Shown: piece after piece, positions 33,356 through 42,565 of the stretch
How the letters are laid out: every line of letters begins with the position of its first letter
How positions within the stretch are numbered: the stretch's first letter is position 1
DNA from: Flavobacterium sp. JAS
Lineage (GTDB): Bacteria > Bacteroidota > Bacteroidia > Flavobacteriales > Flavobacteriaceae
Length of the DNA stretch: 64,000 nt
Assembly: GCF_020991455.1 (NCBI RefSeq)
Contig: NZ_JAJMOX010000014.1
Coordinates: 62,001 to 126,000, forward strand
Direction of reading: 5' to 3'
The notes under the pieces: generated by a model
The model's input: only the letters and a program-made list of their open reading frames with translations
What the model was told of the DNA's origin: nothing
Database searches by the model: none
Program-made: the position numbers and the translations under genes

Positions 33356-34078
33356 ATGAAAAATTCCTTAAAATATATAGCCTTAGCAATCATCGGAACA
33401 TTAGTGAGTTGTAAAGATGAAGTTCAGAAACCGAAAGTGATTTATGGCACTGCAAATAAAGGAAGTGTCGTATCAAAAACGGATTCAACACAAATAGAAG
33501 TGGCTGATTTGCCTATTCAAATGGAGGGAACGAATTATTTAATTCATCCTGTTGGAGATTTACGCGTTTTTGAAAGAGGAACAAAAGCACGCTACGGATC
33601 TTCGAGTGTGAATGATGTGAGTTTTACGATTTCAAATCTAGGAGAATATGAAATTACGGGTTATTTACAAAACTTGAAATTTCAAAAAGTAGATTCAGAC
33701 TCTATTCGTCCTTTATCTGATAAGCCAGTTTTAATTTTAACGGCGACTTATTTAAAAACAGTTGCAGATAAAACTCAGAATAAAGTTATGGTTTATACTT
33801 TGACCGATTCTGATACTAATAAAGACGGAAAAATTGATACTGGAGATATCAAAACATTGTATTTAAGTAATATTAGTGGAGAGAATTTCACCAAAGTATC
33901 AGAAGATCTTCAGGAGTTAGTAGATTGGAGTTTAATTGAATCTAAGAACCGTATATACTTTAGAACAATCGAAGACACGAATCAAAACGGACAATTCGAT
34001 AAAAATGATGTTTTACATTATAACTACATTGATTTAGCTTCGAAAAAATGGGAAGTTAAAAGTTATAAACCGATCTAG
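33356..34078 (+). CDS. Lipoprotein with two EF-hand-like Ca-binding loops
   Basis: 240 residues. The lipobox is GTLVSC with Cys19. Two loops fit the DxNxDGxID calcium-binding pattern: DTNKDGKIDTGD (about 155-166) and DTNQNGQFDKND (about 208-219). The rest is strand-rich. I recognise no named family, although similar lipoproteins are common in Flavobacterium. The two calcium loops are visible in the sequence; actual metal binding is inferred. It has its own promoter and terminator and stands alone. Confidence 0.8.
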   Translation: MKNSLKYIALAIIGTLVSCKDEVQKPKVIYGTANKGSVVSKTDSTQIEVADLPIQMEGTNYLIHPVGDLRVFERGTKARYGSSSVNDVSFTISNLGEYEITGYLQNLKFQKVDSDSIRPLSDKPVLILTATYLKTVADKTQNKVMVYTLTDSDTNKDGKIDTGDIKTLYLSNISGENFTKVSEDLQELVDWSLIESKNRIYFRTIEDTNQNGQFDKNDVLHYNYIDLASKKWEVKSYKPI

Positions 34079-34145
34079 ATTTTAGATTGCTGATTTTAGA
34101 TTTTAGATTGAAAATTTGAATTTTGACTCCAATCTGATTTAAAAG

Positions 34146-34182
34146 AAAACCATTTAGAAATTAATTTTTAAATGGTTTTTTT
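34146..34182 (+). terminator. Terminator of the EF-hand-like lipoprotein gene
   Basis: AAAACCATTTA (34146-34156) with TAAATGGTTTT (34169-34179), followed by TTT. Confidence 0.75.
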
Positions 34183-34191
34183 GTGTTTATT

Positions 34192-34300
34192 AATCAACGG
34201 ATTTTAATCCGTTGCTACAATATAAATTATTCCAAAGGAATTGAGGAAAAGAACCGTAGGTTCGGTCAGTTTTGTAGAGCTGGACTTTAGTCCAGTTTAC
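34192..34300. repeat. Second copy of the palindromic repeat found in the 86-bp array
   Basis: It contains CAACGGATT-TT-AATCCGTTG (34195-34214), a CTACAATATAAA spacer, ATTCCAAAGGAAT, ACCGTAGGTTCGGT, and then the next unit's CTGGACTTTAGTCCAG (34280-34295). The spacing of equivalent positions is 83 bp instead of 86. The last palindrome is identical to that at 13980-13995. Confidence 0.8.
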
Positions 34301-34333
34301 AATGTTTAATTTGTGAATTCACAGCAGAAAAAT

Positions 34334-35035
34334 CTAAATCAAAATATCGCTTTCCAAGTCTGATTTTTCAATTTCGATTCCAAAGCCTAAGCGATCTACT
34401 AAATCAATTACGAGTTTTTTATACCAGTTCTCTGATTTGGGATGAATGTATATCTTTTCGATTAATTGATTAATATCGACATTGATTTTTAATCCATCAT
34501 TCAGTTTGATATTGCTTTTTGAAGTGTCTGTAATAATGCGAACTTCACGCTCGTACTGAAAACTTTTTCGTTTAAATAGAAACGGAAAAAATAAATCATC
34601 AAACGGAATGTATTCTTTTTTGTAGTCGATATAGTTAACCTCGCCAATATATTGATCAAAATTATTCTCAGGTTTCAGGGCTTTTTGCAATCTCCCAATA
34701 GTAGACTGAATAGCTAATCCTTCACTGTTTTGAGTGAATATCTGCCACATGGCAAATGATTCATATTCGTTAATATGCCAGCTGCTTACAGCAACTTGCT
34801 CACGATGTATCTTGTAATAATTTAAAAAGTCGGGATTGTCGGTGGCTAATTTTTTAATCTCCTCAAAGGTAGGTTCGCTAAAAGTGCCTTCGTACTGATC
34901 TTCAAATTTATCAGAACGTGACATAAATAGTTTCTTCGAAAGTAATAAATCCAGGAATTTAGAGAGATCTAAGTACTTCCAAACAACTGTATCTGGATCA
35001 TCAGGAAGTTTTATGGTCGGATTATTACGATACAT
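34334..35035 (-). CDS. DUF2971 domain-containing protein
   Basis: 233 residues. It has the family's opening, WKYLDLSKFLDLLLSKKLFMSRSDKFEDQYEGTF, then the SSWHINEYESFAMWQIF core and a C-terminal block with SFQYEREVRIITD. No signal peptide or membrane segment. DUF2971 proteins are sometimes found near defence or mobile genes, but their function is unknown and no such neighbours are present here. It is flanked by repeats on both sides. Confidence 0.85.
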   Translation of the reverse strand: MYRNNPTIKLPDDPDTVVWKYLDLSKFLDLLLSKKLFMSRSDKFEDQYEGTFSEPTFEEIKKLATDNPDFLNYYKIHREQVAVSSWHINEYESFAMWQIFTQNSEGLAIQSTIGRLQKALKPENNFDQYIGEVNYIDYKKEYIPFDDLFFPFLFKRKSFQYEREVRIITDTSKSNIKLNDGLKINVDINQLIEKIYIHPKSENWYKKLVIDLVDRLGFGIEIEKSDLESDILI

Positions 35036-35068
35036 CTTTTATAGATTTAGGGTTTATTCTAAAAAAAA

Positions 35069-35150
35069 AGCCACAGATTACAGTGATTAAAAGGGTTTAT
35101 TTCATTGTTTAAAAAAAAAGAACCTATGTTAATCTGTGTAATCTGTGGCT
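35069..35150. repeat. Fold-back repeat with CCACAGATTACA arms
   Basis: Perfect 14-bp inverted arms (AGCCACAGATTACA at 35069-35082, TGTAATCTGTGGCT at 35137-35150) with a partly symmetric middle that contains two A-runs. It fills the gap between two minus-strand genes. Confidence 0.75.
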
Positions 35151-35167
35151 AAAATAATTTTATTTAT

Positions 35168-36997
35168 TTACGATTCAAAAGATTGCATCGTTACCAATTT
35201 GTTATAAGTACCATTGTGAGCAATTAATTCATCGTGAGTTCCTTGCTCTACGATTTTTCCTTTTTGCATCACCACAATCACATCTGCTTTTTGAATTGTC
35301 GAAAGTCTGTGAGCAATTACAATCGAAGTTCTGTTTTGCATCATGTTTTCAAGAGCAACCTGAACAAATTTTTCGCTTTCCGTATCCAATGCTGATGTTG
35401 CTTCATCCAAAATCATAATAGGAGGATTCTTCAATACCGCACGAGCAATCGATAAACGTTGTTTTTGACCACCAGAAAGTTTGTTTCCGCTGTCACCAAT
35501 GTTGGTATAGATTCCTAAAGGCAATTCTTTTACAAACTCAAAAGCATTGGCAATTTTTAAAGCTTCGATAATTTCGTCATCCGTAGCGTCTAATTTTCCT
35601 AAAGCAATATTCGCTTTAATAGTATCATTAAATAAAATACTGTCTTGAGTAACCAATCCCATCAAGCTACGAAGCGATTGTAAATTCATGTCTTTGATGT
35701 TAATTCCGTCAATCGAAATTGTTCCGTCATTCACATCATAAAAACGTGTCAACAAGTTCGCGATCGTACTTTTTCCACTTCCGGATTGTCCAACAAGAGC
35801 AACAGTTTGACCTTTTTTAATTTGAAGAGAAAAATCTTTTAAAACCGTTTCATCCTCATATTTAAAGTTAATGTTTTTTATGTTTATATCGTTATCAAAA
35901 GTTGTTTTTTCTATTGCATCTACTTTTGATGTAATGGTATTTTCTTGCTCTAAAATTTCAAGAACACGTTCCGCTGCGGCATTTCCTCTTTTTACTCCGT
36001 AAGAAGCTTTAGAGATTGCTTTTGCAGGTGTCAGAATGTTATAGGCTAATCCCATATAAGCAATAAATGAAGGGCCGTCAAGCGTTTTTTCAATTAAGAC
36101 CATTTGGCCTCCGTACCAAAGTAATATTGCAATTACAGTGATTCCCATAAACTCACTTGCAGGAGAAGCTAAGTTCTGACGATTTCCAATACTATTTGAT
36201 AGTTTGAAGAAACGCTCTGTAGAATTTTGAAAAATAGTATTAAAGTAGTTTTCAGAATTATATCCTTTTACAACTTTCAAACCTCCAATTGTTTCTTCAA
36301 TAGTCGATAAGAACGAACCTTGTTCCTGCTGTGCTTTGCTGGATTGTTTTTTTAATTGTTTTCCGATCAATGAAATAATATATCCGGATACAGGAATGAA
36401 AATAAACACAAACAAGGTAAGTTTAGCACTAATGATTAACATAGCTGCTATTGTAAAAATAATAGTTAAAGGTTCTTTTACAATAAGTTCTAAGATCGCT
36501 AAAAATGAAGTTTGAACCTCGTTTACGTCAGCAGAAATTCTGGAGATAACATCTCCTTTTCTTTTTTCAGAATAAAAAGCCAAAGGCAATTCCAGTGTTT
36601 TTTTATACAACGCATTTCGCATGTCTCTTAATACACCATTTCGTAAAAAGTTTATAAAAAACATAGCCAGATAATCGGCCAAATTTTTCAATAAAAATAT
36701 CGAAATAATTAGAGCTACCATTACCGAAAGGATAAGCCCTGGGTTTGTAGGATCTGTATGTGTTGTGATATAATAGCTTAAATAATTTTCTCCATATTCT
36801 TTTATATGGGTAATTCCCTCGTAAACTGGCATTACAGTATTCTTCTTCGTTTTATCAAATAAAACCTGAAGCATAGGAATCAATGCCATGAAAGAAAGTG
36901 TGCTAAAAAGGGCATACAAAACATTAAAAAAGATGTTTAGGAACGCATATTTTTTATACGGATATATGAAAGGAACTATTTTTTTAAAATTACTCAT
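35168..36997 (-). CDS. ABC exporter, permease fused to ATPase (MsbA-like)
   Basis: 609 residues. Six membrane helices lie in about 1-330, and the nucleotide-binding domain is about 365-605, with Walker A VGQSGSGKST, signature LSGGQKQRLS and Walker B IMILDEATSALD, then the H-loop IAHRLST. It acts as a homodimer in the inner membrane. It looks like the lipid A/phospholipid flippase MsbA, but multidrug exporters share this layout. A terminator separates it from the mutase gene upstream. Confidence 0.9.
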   Translation of the reverse strand: MSNFKKIVPFIYPYKKYAFLNIFFNVLYALFSTLSFMALIPMLQVLFDKTKKNTVMPVYEGITHIKEYGENYLSYYITTHTDPTNPGLILSVMVALIISIFLLKNLADYLAMFFINFLRNGVLRDMRNALYKKTLELPLAFYSEKRKGDVISRISADVNEVQTSFLAILELIVKEPLTIIFTIAAMLIISAKLTLFVFIFIPVSGYIISLIGKQLKKQSSKAQQEQGSFLSTIEETIGGLKVVKGYNSENYFNTIFQNSTERFFKLSNSIGNRQNLASPASEFMGITVIAILLWYGGQMVLIEKTLDGPSFIAYMGLAYNILTPAKAISKASYGVKRGNAAAERVLEILEQENTITSKVDAIEKTTFDNDINIKNINFKYEDETVLKDFSLQIKKGQTVALVGQSGSGKSTIANLLTRFYDVNDGTISIDGINIKDMNLQSLRSLMGLVTQDSILFNDTIKANIALGKLDATDDEIIEALKIANAFEFVKELPLGIYTNIGDSGNKLSGGQKQRLSIARAVLKNPPIMILDEATSALDTESEKFVQVALENMMQNRTSIVIAHRLSTIQKADVIVVMQKGKIVEQGTHDELIAHNGTYNKLVTMQSFES

Positions 36998-37024
36998 TTA
37001 TTTGTGGATGTTATTTTACCATTA

Positions 37025-37060
37025 AAACCCGATAGTTTATTTGAAACAATCGGGTTTATT
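37025..37060 (-). terminator. Hairpin between the phosphosugar mutase and ABC exporter genes
   Basis: AAACCCGAT (37025-37033) with ATCGGGTTT (37049-37057), 27 bp after the mutase stop on the minus strand. Confidence 0.65.
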
Positions 37061-37083
37061 TTAAAAAAGTATTTGTATTATGT

Positions 37084-38811
37084 TTATTTCAATTGCATTC
37101 CTGCAATGATATTTTGAGTTTTTTTGTCTAAGAAACTTTCTGCAGCGTCAAAATTTTCAACTGAATCTAATTCTGCATTTACACTAATGTAGAATTTAAT
37201 TTTTGGTTCCGTTCCACTTGGTCTTGCGCAAATTTTAGAACCATCTTCAGTATAATAAATCAACACATTCGATTTCGGAATATCCATTGTAGATTCTTCG
37301 CCAGACAATAAATTTAGTGCAATTGACGATTGGTAATCTTCAACCATAATAACTCTTTGTCCGCTGATTTCTTTCAAAGGATTTTCACGTAAATCAATCA
37401 TCATCTGATTAATTTCCTGTAAACCTTCCATTCCTTTTTTAGTCAAAGAAACCAAGTATTCTTTATAGAAGCCATTTTCAACATAAAGTTGTAAAAGCTC
37501 TTTGTAAACACTGCTTCCTGCAGCTTTTGCCTGAGCAGCAACTTCACATATTAATAAGGTAGCTGCAACAGCATCTTTGTCTCTCACAGCGTCGCCAACC
37601 ATAAAACCAAAGCTTTCTTCACCACCTCCAATAAATTCAAGTTCAGGGAAATCTTTAATCATTTTAGCAATCCATTTAAAGCCAGTCAAACCAACTTTAC
37701 ATTCAACGCCATAGCTTGTTGCTAATTCCATCATCATTGGAGTAGAAACAATTGTAGAACCTACGAATTGTTTACCATTGATTTTTTCTGCTTTTTTCCA
37801 TTGTTTCAATAAGAAAGAAGTCATTAAAATCATGGTTTGATTTCCGTTAAGCAAAATCATTTTGCCATCGTTATTTCTAACCGCAACACCAAGACGATCA
37901 CAATCAGGATCAGTTCCAACAACGATATCAGAGTTTGTTTTATCTGCCAAAGCCAAAGCCATGGTCAAAGCTTCCGGTTCTTCGGGATTTGGAGATTTAA
38001 CTGTTGGGAAATTCCCGTCAGGAATCGCTTGTTCAGGAACAATATGTACATTTTTGTAACCTGCTTGCGATAAAGTATCAGGAACAGATTTTATAGAAGT
38101 TCCGTGCAACGAAGTAAAAACAATCTGTAAATTGTCTTTGGCAGCAGCGGGAGTATTAAAACTTGCGTTTTCTATAGATGATTTTACAAAAGCTTTGTCA
38201 ATTTCAGTATCGATATATTGAATCAGGCTTTCGTTAGCGTTAAATTTAATTTTATCGTAACCTAAATTTTCGATTACGTCAATAATTGCAGCATCTTGAG
38301 GAGGAACAATTTGTCCGCCATCTTCCCAATATACTTTGTATCCGTTGTATTCCGGTGGATTGTGAGAAGCAGTTAATACAATTCCGCATTGACAGCCTAA
38401 ATATTTAAGTGCAAATGATAATTCAGGAGTAGGGCGTAAATCCGAGAATAAATAAACATGAATTCCGTTTGCAGAGAAAACATCAGCAACAACTTTTGCT
38501 AATGTATTGCTATTGTGACGGCAATCGTAAGCAATAACAACTTTTAAAGGCTGATTTGGAAAAACTTCATGCATATAATCAGACAAGCCTTGCGTGTTTT
38601 TTCCAAGCGTATATTTGTTGATTCTATTGTTACCAACGCCCATAACACCGCGCATTCCGCCAGTTCCAAATTCCAGATTTTTATAAAAACTTTCTTCAAG
38701 TTCCTTCGGCGAAGTTGTTATTAATTCCTTAACCGCCGCTTGTGTTTCATTGTCAAATGTAGGGGTTAACCATTCGTTTACAGCATTCAAAATATTAGGT
38801 GCTATATTCAT
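37084..38811 (-). CDS. Phospho-sugar mutase (phosphoglucomutase/phosphomannomutase)
   Basis: 575 residues from MNIAPNILNAVNEWL (ATG at 38811; 38814 adds one Met). A longer frame to 38910 would translate the intergenic palindrome at 38887-38902, so I reject it. The signature is TASHNPPEYNGYKVYW with the phosphoserine of family 2. The metal loop is DPDCDRLGVAV, the sugar-binding loop GGEESFGF, and the phosphate-binding loop RPSGTEPKIKFY. It interconverts hexose 1- and 6-phosphates for glycan and cell-wall precursors. The length fits the 570-600 group. Confidence 0.93.
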   Translation of the reverse strand: MNIAPNILNAVNEWLTPTFDNETQAAVKELITTSPKELEESFYKNLEFGTGGMRGVMGVGNNRINKYTLGKNTQGLSDYMHEVFPNQPLKVVIAYDCRHNSNTLAKVVADVFSANGIHVYLFSDLRPTPELSFALKYLGCQCGIVLTASHNPPEYNGYKVYWEDGGQIVPPQDAAIIDVIENLGYDKIKFNANESLIQYIDTEIDKAFVKSSIENASFNTPAAAKDNLQIVFTSLHGTSIKSVPDTLSQAGYKNVHIVPEQAIPDGNFPTVKSPNPEEPEALTMALALADKTNSDIVVGTDPDCDRLGVAVRNNDGKMILLNGNQTMILMTSFLLKQWKKAEKINGKQFVGSTIVSTPMMMELATSYGVECKVGLTGFKWIAKMIKDFPELEFIGGGEESFGFMVGDAVRDKDAVAATLLICEVAAQAKAAGSSVYKELLQLYVENGFYKEYLVSLTKKGMEGLQEINQMMIDLRENPLKEISGQRVIMVEDYQSSIALNLLSGEESTMDIPKSNVLIYYTEDGSKICARPSGTEPKIKFYISVNAELDSVENFDAAESFLDKKTQNIIAGMQLK

Positions 38812-38886
38812 CATTCGTATATTTTTATATTTAAAATAATAATTTTCAGGAGCTATTTCCTGCTGTCCGTTATATCTTTTGTTGTT

Positions 38887-38902
38887 CCCGATAGCTATCG
38901 GG
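38887..38902. repeat. Third copy of palindrome CCCGATAGCTATCGGG
   Basis: A perfect 16-bp copy lies about 75 bp upstream of the mutase start. The flanks differ from the other two copies, but GCCACTCCC follows at about 38919-38927, like a degraded flank. Confidence 0.8.
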
Positions 38903-38947
38903 ACCACCACAAAAGGATGCCACTCCCATCAGGGCTAGGGCTTCACG

Positions 38948-39904
38948 TTAAAAATTAACCTCTCGGGAAACCTTATAACGTGCTTCATTGCTTTTAGTTC
39001 TCAAAATAATCTCTCCAAGAAAACCTGCTAAGAATAATTGAGTTCCTAAAATCATGGTTGTCAAAGCAATAAAAAACCATGGATTGCTGGTTATTAAGCT
39101 ATATTTCATTCCGTTGTACATGTGGTACAATTTTGAAACTCCAATATAACCCGCCAATAAAAATCCGATAATAAACATTAAAGAACCCATTGCTCCAAAC
39201 AAGTGCATTGGTCTTTTTCCGAATCTTGATAAAAACCAAATAGTAATCAAATCCAGAAAACCGTTTATAAAACGTTCCATTCCAAATTTGGTTTCACCAT
39301 ATTTGCGCGCCTGGTGAATTACCACTTTTTCGCCAATTTTATTAAAACCGGCATTTTTTGCCAAAACCGGAATGTATCGGTGCATTTCGCCCGAAACTTC
39401 AATGTTTTTGACAACAGTATTTTTATACGCTTTTAATCCGCAGTTAAAATCGTTCAATTCAACTCCCGAAGTTTTTCTGGCAGCCCAATTAAATAATTTT
39501 GAAGGAAGATTTTTTGCTACAACAGAGTCGTAACGTTTCTTTTTCCAACCAGAAACCAAATCAAATTTCTGAGCCGTAATCATTTCGTATAATCCAGGAA
39601 TCTCATCCGGACTATCTTGCAAATCGGCATCCATAGTAATAATCACATCGCCTTTTGCTTTGGCAAAACCAGCGTGTAAAGCTTGTGATTTTCCAAAGTT
39701 CTTCATGAAACGAATCCCTTTTACATTAGGATTTTCGTTAGAAAAACTTTCGATAATATTCCAAGAATCATCCGTACTTCCATCATCTACAAAAATGATT
39801 TCATAAGAGTAATTATTAGATTGCATCACTTTAATAATCCACGTGTAGAGTTCTTTCAGTGATTCCTCTTCGTTTAGAAGCGGTATAAGTATAGATAAAT
39901 TCAT
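38948..39904 (-). CDS. Family 2 glycosyltransferase, polyprenyl-phosphate type
   Basis: 318 residues. The GT-A domain is about 1-225, with LNEEESL, FVDDGSTDDSW and the metal-binding region ITMDADLQDSPDEIP (DAD). Two C-terminal membrane helices (about 235-260 and 275-300) anchor it. This is the layout of dolichyl-phosphate-mannose synthase and ArnC/GtrB proteins that load a sugar onto a polyprenyl phosphate. The sugar is not known. The DUF4199 gene is 9 bp upstream on the same strand, so they form an operon. Confidence 0.9.
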   Translation of the reverse strand: MNLSILIPLLNEEESLKELYTWIIKVMQSNNYSYEIIFVDDGSTDDSWNIIESFSNENPNVKGIRFMKNFGKSQALHAGFAKAKGDVIITMDADLQDSPDEIPGLYEMITAQKFDLVSGWKKKRYDSVVAKNLPSKLFNWAARKTSGVELNDFNCGLKAYKNTVVKNIEVSGEMHRYIPVLAKNAGFNKIGEKVVIHQARKYGETKFGMERFINGFLDLITIWFLSRFGKRPMHLFGAMGSLMFIIGFLLAGYIGVSKLYHMYNGMKYSLITSNPWFFIALTTMILGTQLFLAGFLGEIILRTKSNEARYKVSREVNF

Positions 39905-39913
39905 TTATAATTT

Positions 39914-40441
39914 TTATTCTTGAGTAGTTTTGCTTTTGAAAAATGCTGCTAAAATTAGCCCTAAAATAGAGTACCCAACAATGCTGAAAACTAATGCTTT
40001 TAGTTGTTCTAAAGTTGAAAAAGGATTGCTTTCTTTCATTTTAGCTAATGCTTCGTTTATGGCAGATGCTGGTGTTCCAAATTTTTGTAATGTTTCAGCC
40101 ATATACTTTACTAGCAAGTCGAGTATTGTATTTTTTGCTTCCGGATCAATTACATTAAATAATACGATGCTAAACAAAGTAGAAATTGCAACAGCAATTA
40201 TGGTAGTTATAAAAAAAGTGGTAAAGGCATCTTTAAATGAGAAAAAACCGATCTCTTTTTTTGTTTTTATAAGTAATAAAATTCCAACTACTAAATAAAT
40301 AACAAATGACAGACCACCAATCCAGCCAGAAACAAACAATTTTAGATCAATGGCATATATGGTTGCCGTGATTAACGCCAGAATAATACCTAAGGTAATT
40401 CCGTATGTAACTCCATTCTTTTTTATAACTTCATTAATCAT
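39914..40441 (-). CDS. DUF4199 family inner-membrane protein
   Basis: 175 residues from the ATG at 40441 (MINEVIKKNGVTYGITLGIIL). Four membrane helices are evident: about 11-30, 35-55, 70-95 and 145-168. The glycine-rich first helix and the FSFKDAFTTFFI loop after helix 2 match DUF4199, a Bacteroidota membrane protein often coded next to a DPM-type glycosyltransferase, as here. It may assist that enzyme. An in-frame ATG 39 bp upstream is less likely. Confidence 0.88.
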   Translation of the reverse strand: MINEVIKKNGVTYGITLGIILALITATIYAIDLKLFVSGWIGGLSFVIYLVVGILLLIKTKKEIGFFSFKDAFTTFFITTIIAVAISTLFSIVLFNVIDPEAKNTILDLLVKYMAETLQKFGTPASAINEALAKMKESNPFSTLEQLKALVFSIVGYSILGLILAAFFKSKTTQE

Positions 40442-40545
40442 ATTTCTATATGTTTTAAAATTAATCCACAAATATAGCAATTCCCAATATAATGAGAGGT
40501 AAAAAAAGCTTTTTGAATTTAACTAAAAAAAAGTGTGTTAAAGAT

Positions 40546-40574
40546 TTGTATATTAAAAAAGAATTGTAAATTTG
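40546..40574 (+). promoter_or_regulatory. Promoter of rpmE (TTG at -33, TAAATTTG at -7)
   Basis: TTG at 40546-40548 and TAAATTTG at 40567-40574 are 21 bp apart from start to start. The start codon is 118 bp downstream, which leaves a leader of roughly 110 nt, long enough for autoregulation. Confidence 0.6.
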
Positions 40575-40691
40575 CAGACTCAAAATAATTAAAATTTTAA
40601 ACAAAAAAAGAGTATCCTTTGTTTACACCTTTTTCTAACCATGGAAAAGCTTCAAAATGAAAATGCTCTAAATAATAAATAAAAGAAAAAG

Positions 40692-40946
40692 ATGAAAAAA
40701 GGAATTCACCCAGAAAATTACAGATTAGTTGCATTTAAAGACATGTCAAATGATGACGTTTTTATCACTAAATCTACTGCAGATACAAAAGAAACAATTG
40801 AAGTTGACGGAGTTGAGTATCCAGTTGTAAAAATGGAGATTTCTAGAACATCTCACCCTTTTTATACTGGTAAATCTAAACTTATCGATACTGCAGGACG
40901 TATTGACAAGTTCAAAACTAAATATGCAAAACACGTTAAAAACTAA
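40692..40946 (+). CDS. rpmE: 50S ribosomal protein L31, type B
   Basis: 84 residues. MKKGIHPENYRLVAFKDMSNDD and the SRTSHPFYTGK core are typical. It lacks the CxxC zinc ligands of the zinc-binding form and has the extra internal loop of type B L31, which is the usual form in Bacteroidota. It is part of the large subunit near the central protuberance. A strong terminator follows, so it is monocistronic. Confidence 0.97.
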   Translation: MKKGIHPENYRLVAFKDMSNDDVFITKSTADTKETIEVDGVEYPVVKMEISRTSHPFYTGKSKLIDTAGRIDKFKTKYAKHVKN

Positions 40947-40965
40947 TAACTGTTTTTATTTATAC

Positions 40966-40996
40966 AAAAGCCTTCCAATCGGAAGGCTTTTTTTAT
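40966..40996 (+). terminator. Terminator of rpmE
   Basis: AAAAGCCTTCC-AATC-GGAAGGCTTTT followed by TTTT. Confidence 0.9.
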
Positions 40997-41008
40997 GGAA
41001 TTGTAAAA

Positions 41009-41153
41009 TTTAACCGCAAAGTGCGCAAAGATTTTTGCCTGGTATTATGTTCAGAAAACACAAAGTTCGCAAAGCTAAATCTATACAAAGCTTTGCGAAC
41101 TTTACTTTTTATAAAAACTTGATAATAAAAACTTTGCGCACTTTGCGGTTAAA
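41009..41153. repeat. Nested fold-back repeat (22-bp outer, 14-bp inner arms)
   Basis: Outer arms 41009-41030 and 41132-41153 are perfect inverted copies (core AACCGCAAAGTGCGCAAAG). Inner arms 41062-41075 and 41090-41103 are also perfect (AAAGTTCGCAAAGC). The four-arm layout is the same as at 2986-3200, though the sequences differ. It occupies the middle of the 355-bp gap between rpmE and the GlmU-like gene. Confidence 0.85.
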
Positions 41154-41244
41154 TGACCATCAATATAAAAATATGTTAACCCAAAAAGCAATTATTTTCT
41201 CATTTTGAATAAGAGTACTTTTAATCAAACCCATAAAATATTTG

Positions 41245-41252
41245 TAACTTTG
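41245..41252 (+). promoter_or_regulatory. -7 promoter box TAACTTTG of the GlmU-like gene
   Basis: An exact TAnnTTTG match 49 bp before the ATG at 41302. Confidence 0.5.
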
Positions 41253-41301
41253 AACTCGATAACCAAATCGAGATTTTAACAAGTACCAAATTTTTTTATT
41301 T

Positions 41302-42477
41302 ATGAATTACATTCTTTTTGACGGTCCCGTCCGGAATGCTTTATTACCTTTTACGTTTACAAGACCTGTTGCTGATATCTTAATTGGAATCATGACGATT
41401 CGTCAAAAATGGGAAGCGCGCTTAGGTTCAACTATAACTACTATTACTGAAGATTACTTATCTGCTAAATTCCCTATGGTGGAAATGGAAGAAAATGTAA
41501 TGATAAATGCTGCGTATTTACCAAATGACGTGTTGGCAGAATTGGTTTCTGATTTAAAAGAAAACCAGGCTATTTTTAAAGGTGATGATGTAATCGCTTT
41601 TTTTACAACAGAAAATCAGGATGAAGTTGATTTTGATTCTTACGAAATCATTCAATACAATGACGAGTGCTTAACGGTTGAACATACCTGGGATATTTTT
41701 TCTAAAAATGACGCTGCAATTCGTGAAGACTTCGCTTATTTAACTGAAGACAGAAAATCGCAAGCAATTCCAAAAAGTGTAAATGTCATTGCACCGGAAA
41801 ATATATTTATCGAAGAAGGTGCAAAACTGGAGTTTGTTACTTTGAATGCTTCGAATGGACCTATATATATAGGTAAGAATTCCGAAATTATGGAAGGAAC
41901 CGTAATTCGTGGCCCTTTTGCTTTATGCGAAAATGCACAAGTAAAACTAAATGCCAAAGTTTACGGAGCAACAACAGTTGGTCCGGGATCAAGAATTGGA
42001 GGAGAAGTTAAAAACTCGGTGCTTTTTGCGAATTCAAACAAAGGACATGACGGATTTTTAGGAGATTCTGTTCTGGGCGAATGGTGTAACATTGGTGCAG
42101 ACAGTAACAATTCGAACCTGAAAAACAATTACGAAGAAGTAAAATTATGGAGTTACGAAACTGAAGGTTTTGCTAAAACCGGACTTCAGTTTTGTGGTTT
42201 GATGATGGGAGATCACAGTAAATGCGGAATCAATACGATGTTTAATACCGGAACTGTAGTTGGTGTGAGCGCTAATATTTTTGGAAGCGGTTTTCCTCGC
42301 AATTTTGTTCCAAGTTTTTCTTGGGGCGGGGCAGCGGGCTTTACAACTTATGTAACCAAAAAAGCTTTTGAAACTGCGAAATTAGTTATGGGAAGACGAA
42401 ACATAGAATTCGACGAAATAGAATCTTCAATCTTAGAACATATTTTTGAGGAAACTAAAAAGTGGAGAAAAGACTAG
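41302..42477 (+). CDS. GlmU-like nucleotidyltransferase/left-handed beta-helix protein
   Basis: 391 residues. The N-terminal part (MNYILFDGPVRNALLPFTFTRPVADILIG) resembles the sugar-nucleotidyltransferase domain but is shorter than in GlmU and lacks the usual LAAGxGTRM loop. About 190-350 carries hexapeptide repeats (IYIGKNSEIMEGTVIRG, GPGSRIGG, GDSVLGEWCNIGA) that form a left-handed beta-helix. Bacteroidota genomes usually code this protein beside type B L31, as here. It may act on a sugar nucleotide, but the missing loop makes nucleotidyl transfer doubtful. A bidirectional hairpin follows. Confidence 0.85.
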   Translation: MNYILFDGPVRNALLPFTFTRPVADILIGIMTIRQKWEARLGSTITTITEDYLSAKFPMVEMEENVMINAAYLPNDVLAELVSDLKENQAIFKGDDVIAFFTTENQDEVDFDSYEIIQYNDECLTVEHTWDIFSKNDAAIREDFAYLTEDRKSQAIPKSVNVIAPENIFIEEGAKLEFVTLNASNGPIYIGKNSEIMEGTVIRGPFALCENAQVKLNAKVYGATTVGPGSRIGGEVKNSVLFANSNKGHDGFLGDSVLGEWCNIGADSNNSNLKNNYEEVKLWSYETEGFAKTGLQFCGLMMGDHSKCGINTMFNTGTVVGVSANIFGSGFPRNFVPSFSWGGAAGFTTYVTKKAFETAKLVMGRRNIEFDEIESSILEHIFEETKKWRKD

Positions 42478-42512
42478 TTTAATTAGGTAATTAGTCAATT
42501 TGATAATTTAGT

Positions 42513-42549
42513 AAACCCGACAGTTCTTTTGTAAGTTGTCGGGTTTTGT
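42513..42549. terminator. Bidirectional terminator between convergent genes
   Basis: AAACCCGACA (42513-42522) with TGTCGGGTTT (42537-42546), between the GlmU-like gene and the PepSY-like gene. Confidence 0.8.
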
Positions 42550-42565
42550 ATTTTAAAATTAAATG

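Noticed and set aside
34334..35035. DUF2971 as part of a defence island
   Set aside because: Neither side has nuclease, methylase, retron or toxin genes; the neighbours are a lipoprotein and an ABC exporter.
38812..38910. N-terminal extension of the phosphosugar mutase
   Set aside because: It would translate the CCCGATAGCTATCGGG palindrome and AT-rich leader; family proteins begin at about MNIAPNILN.
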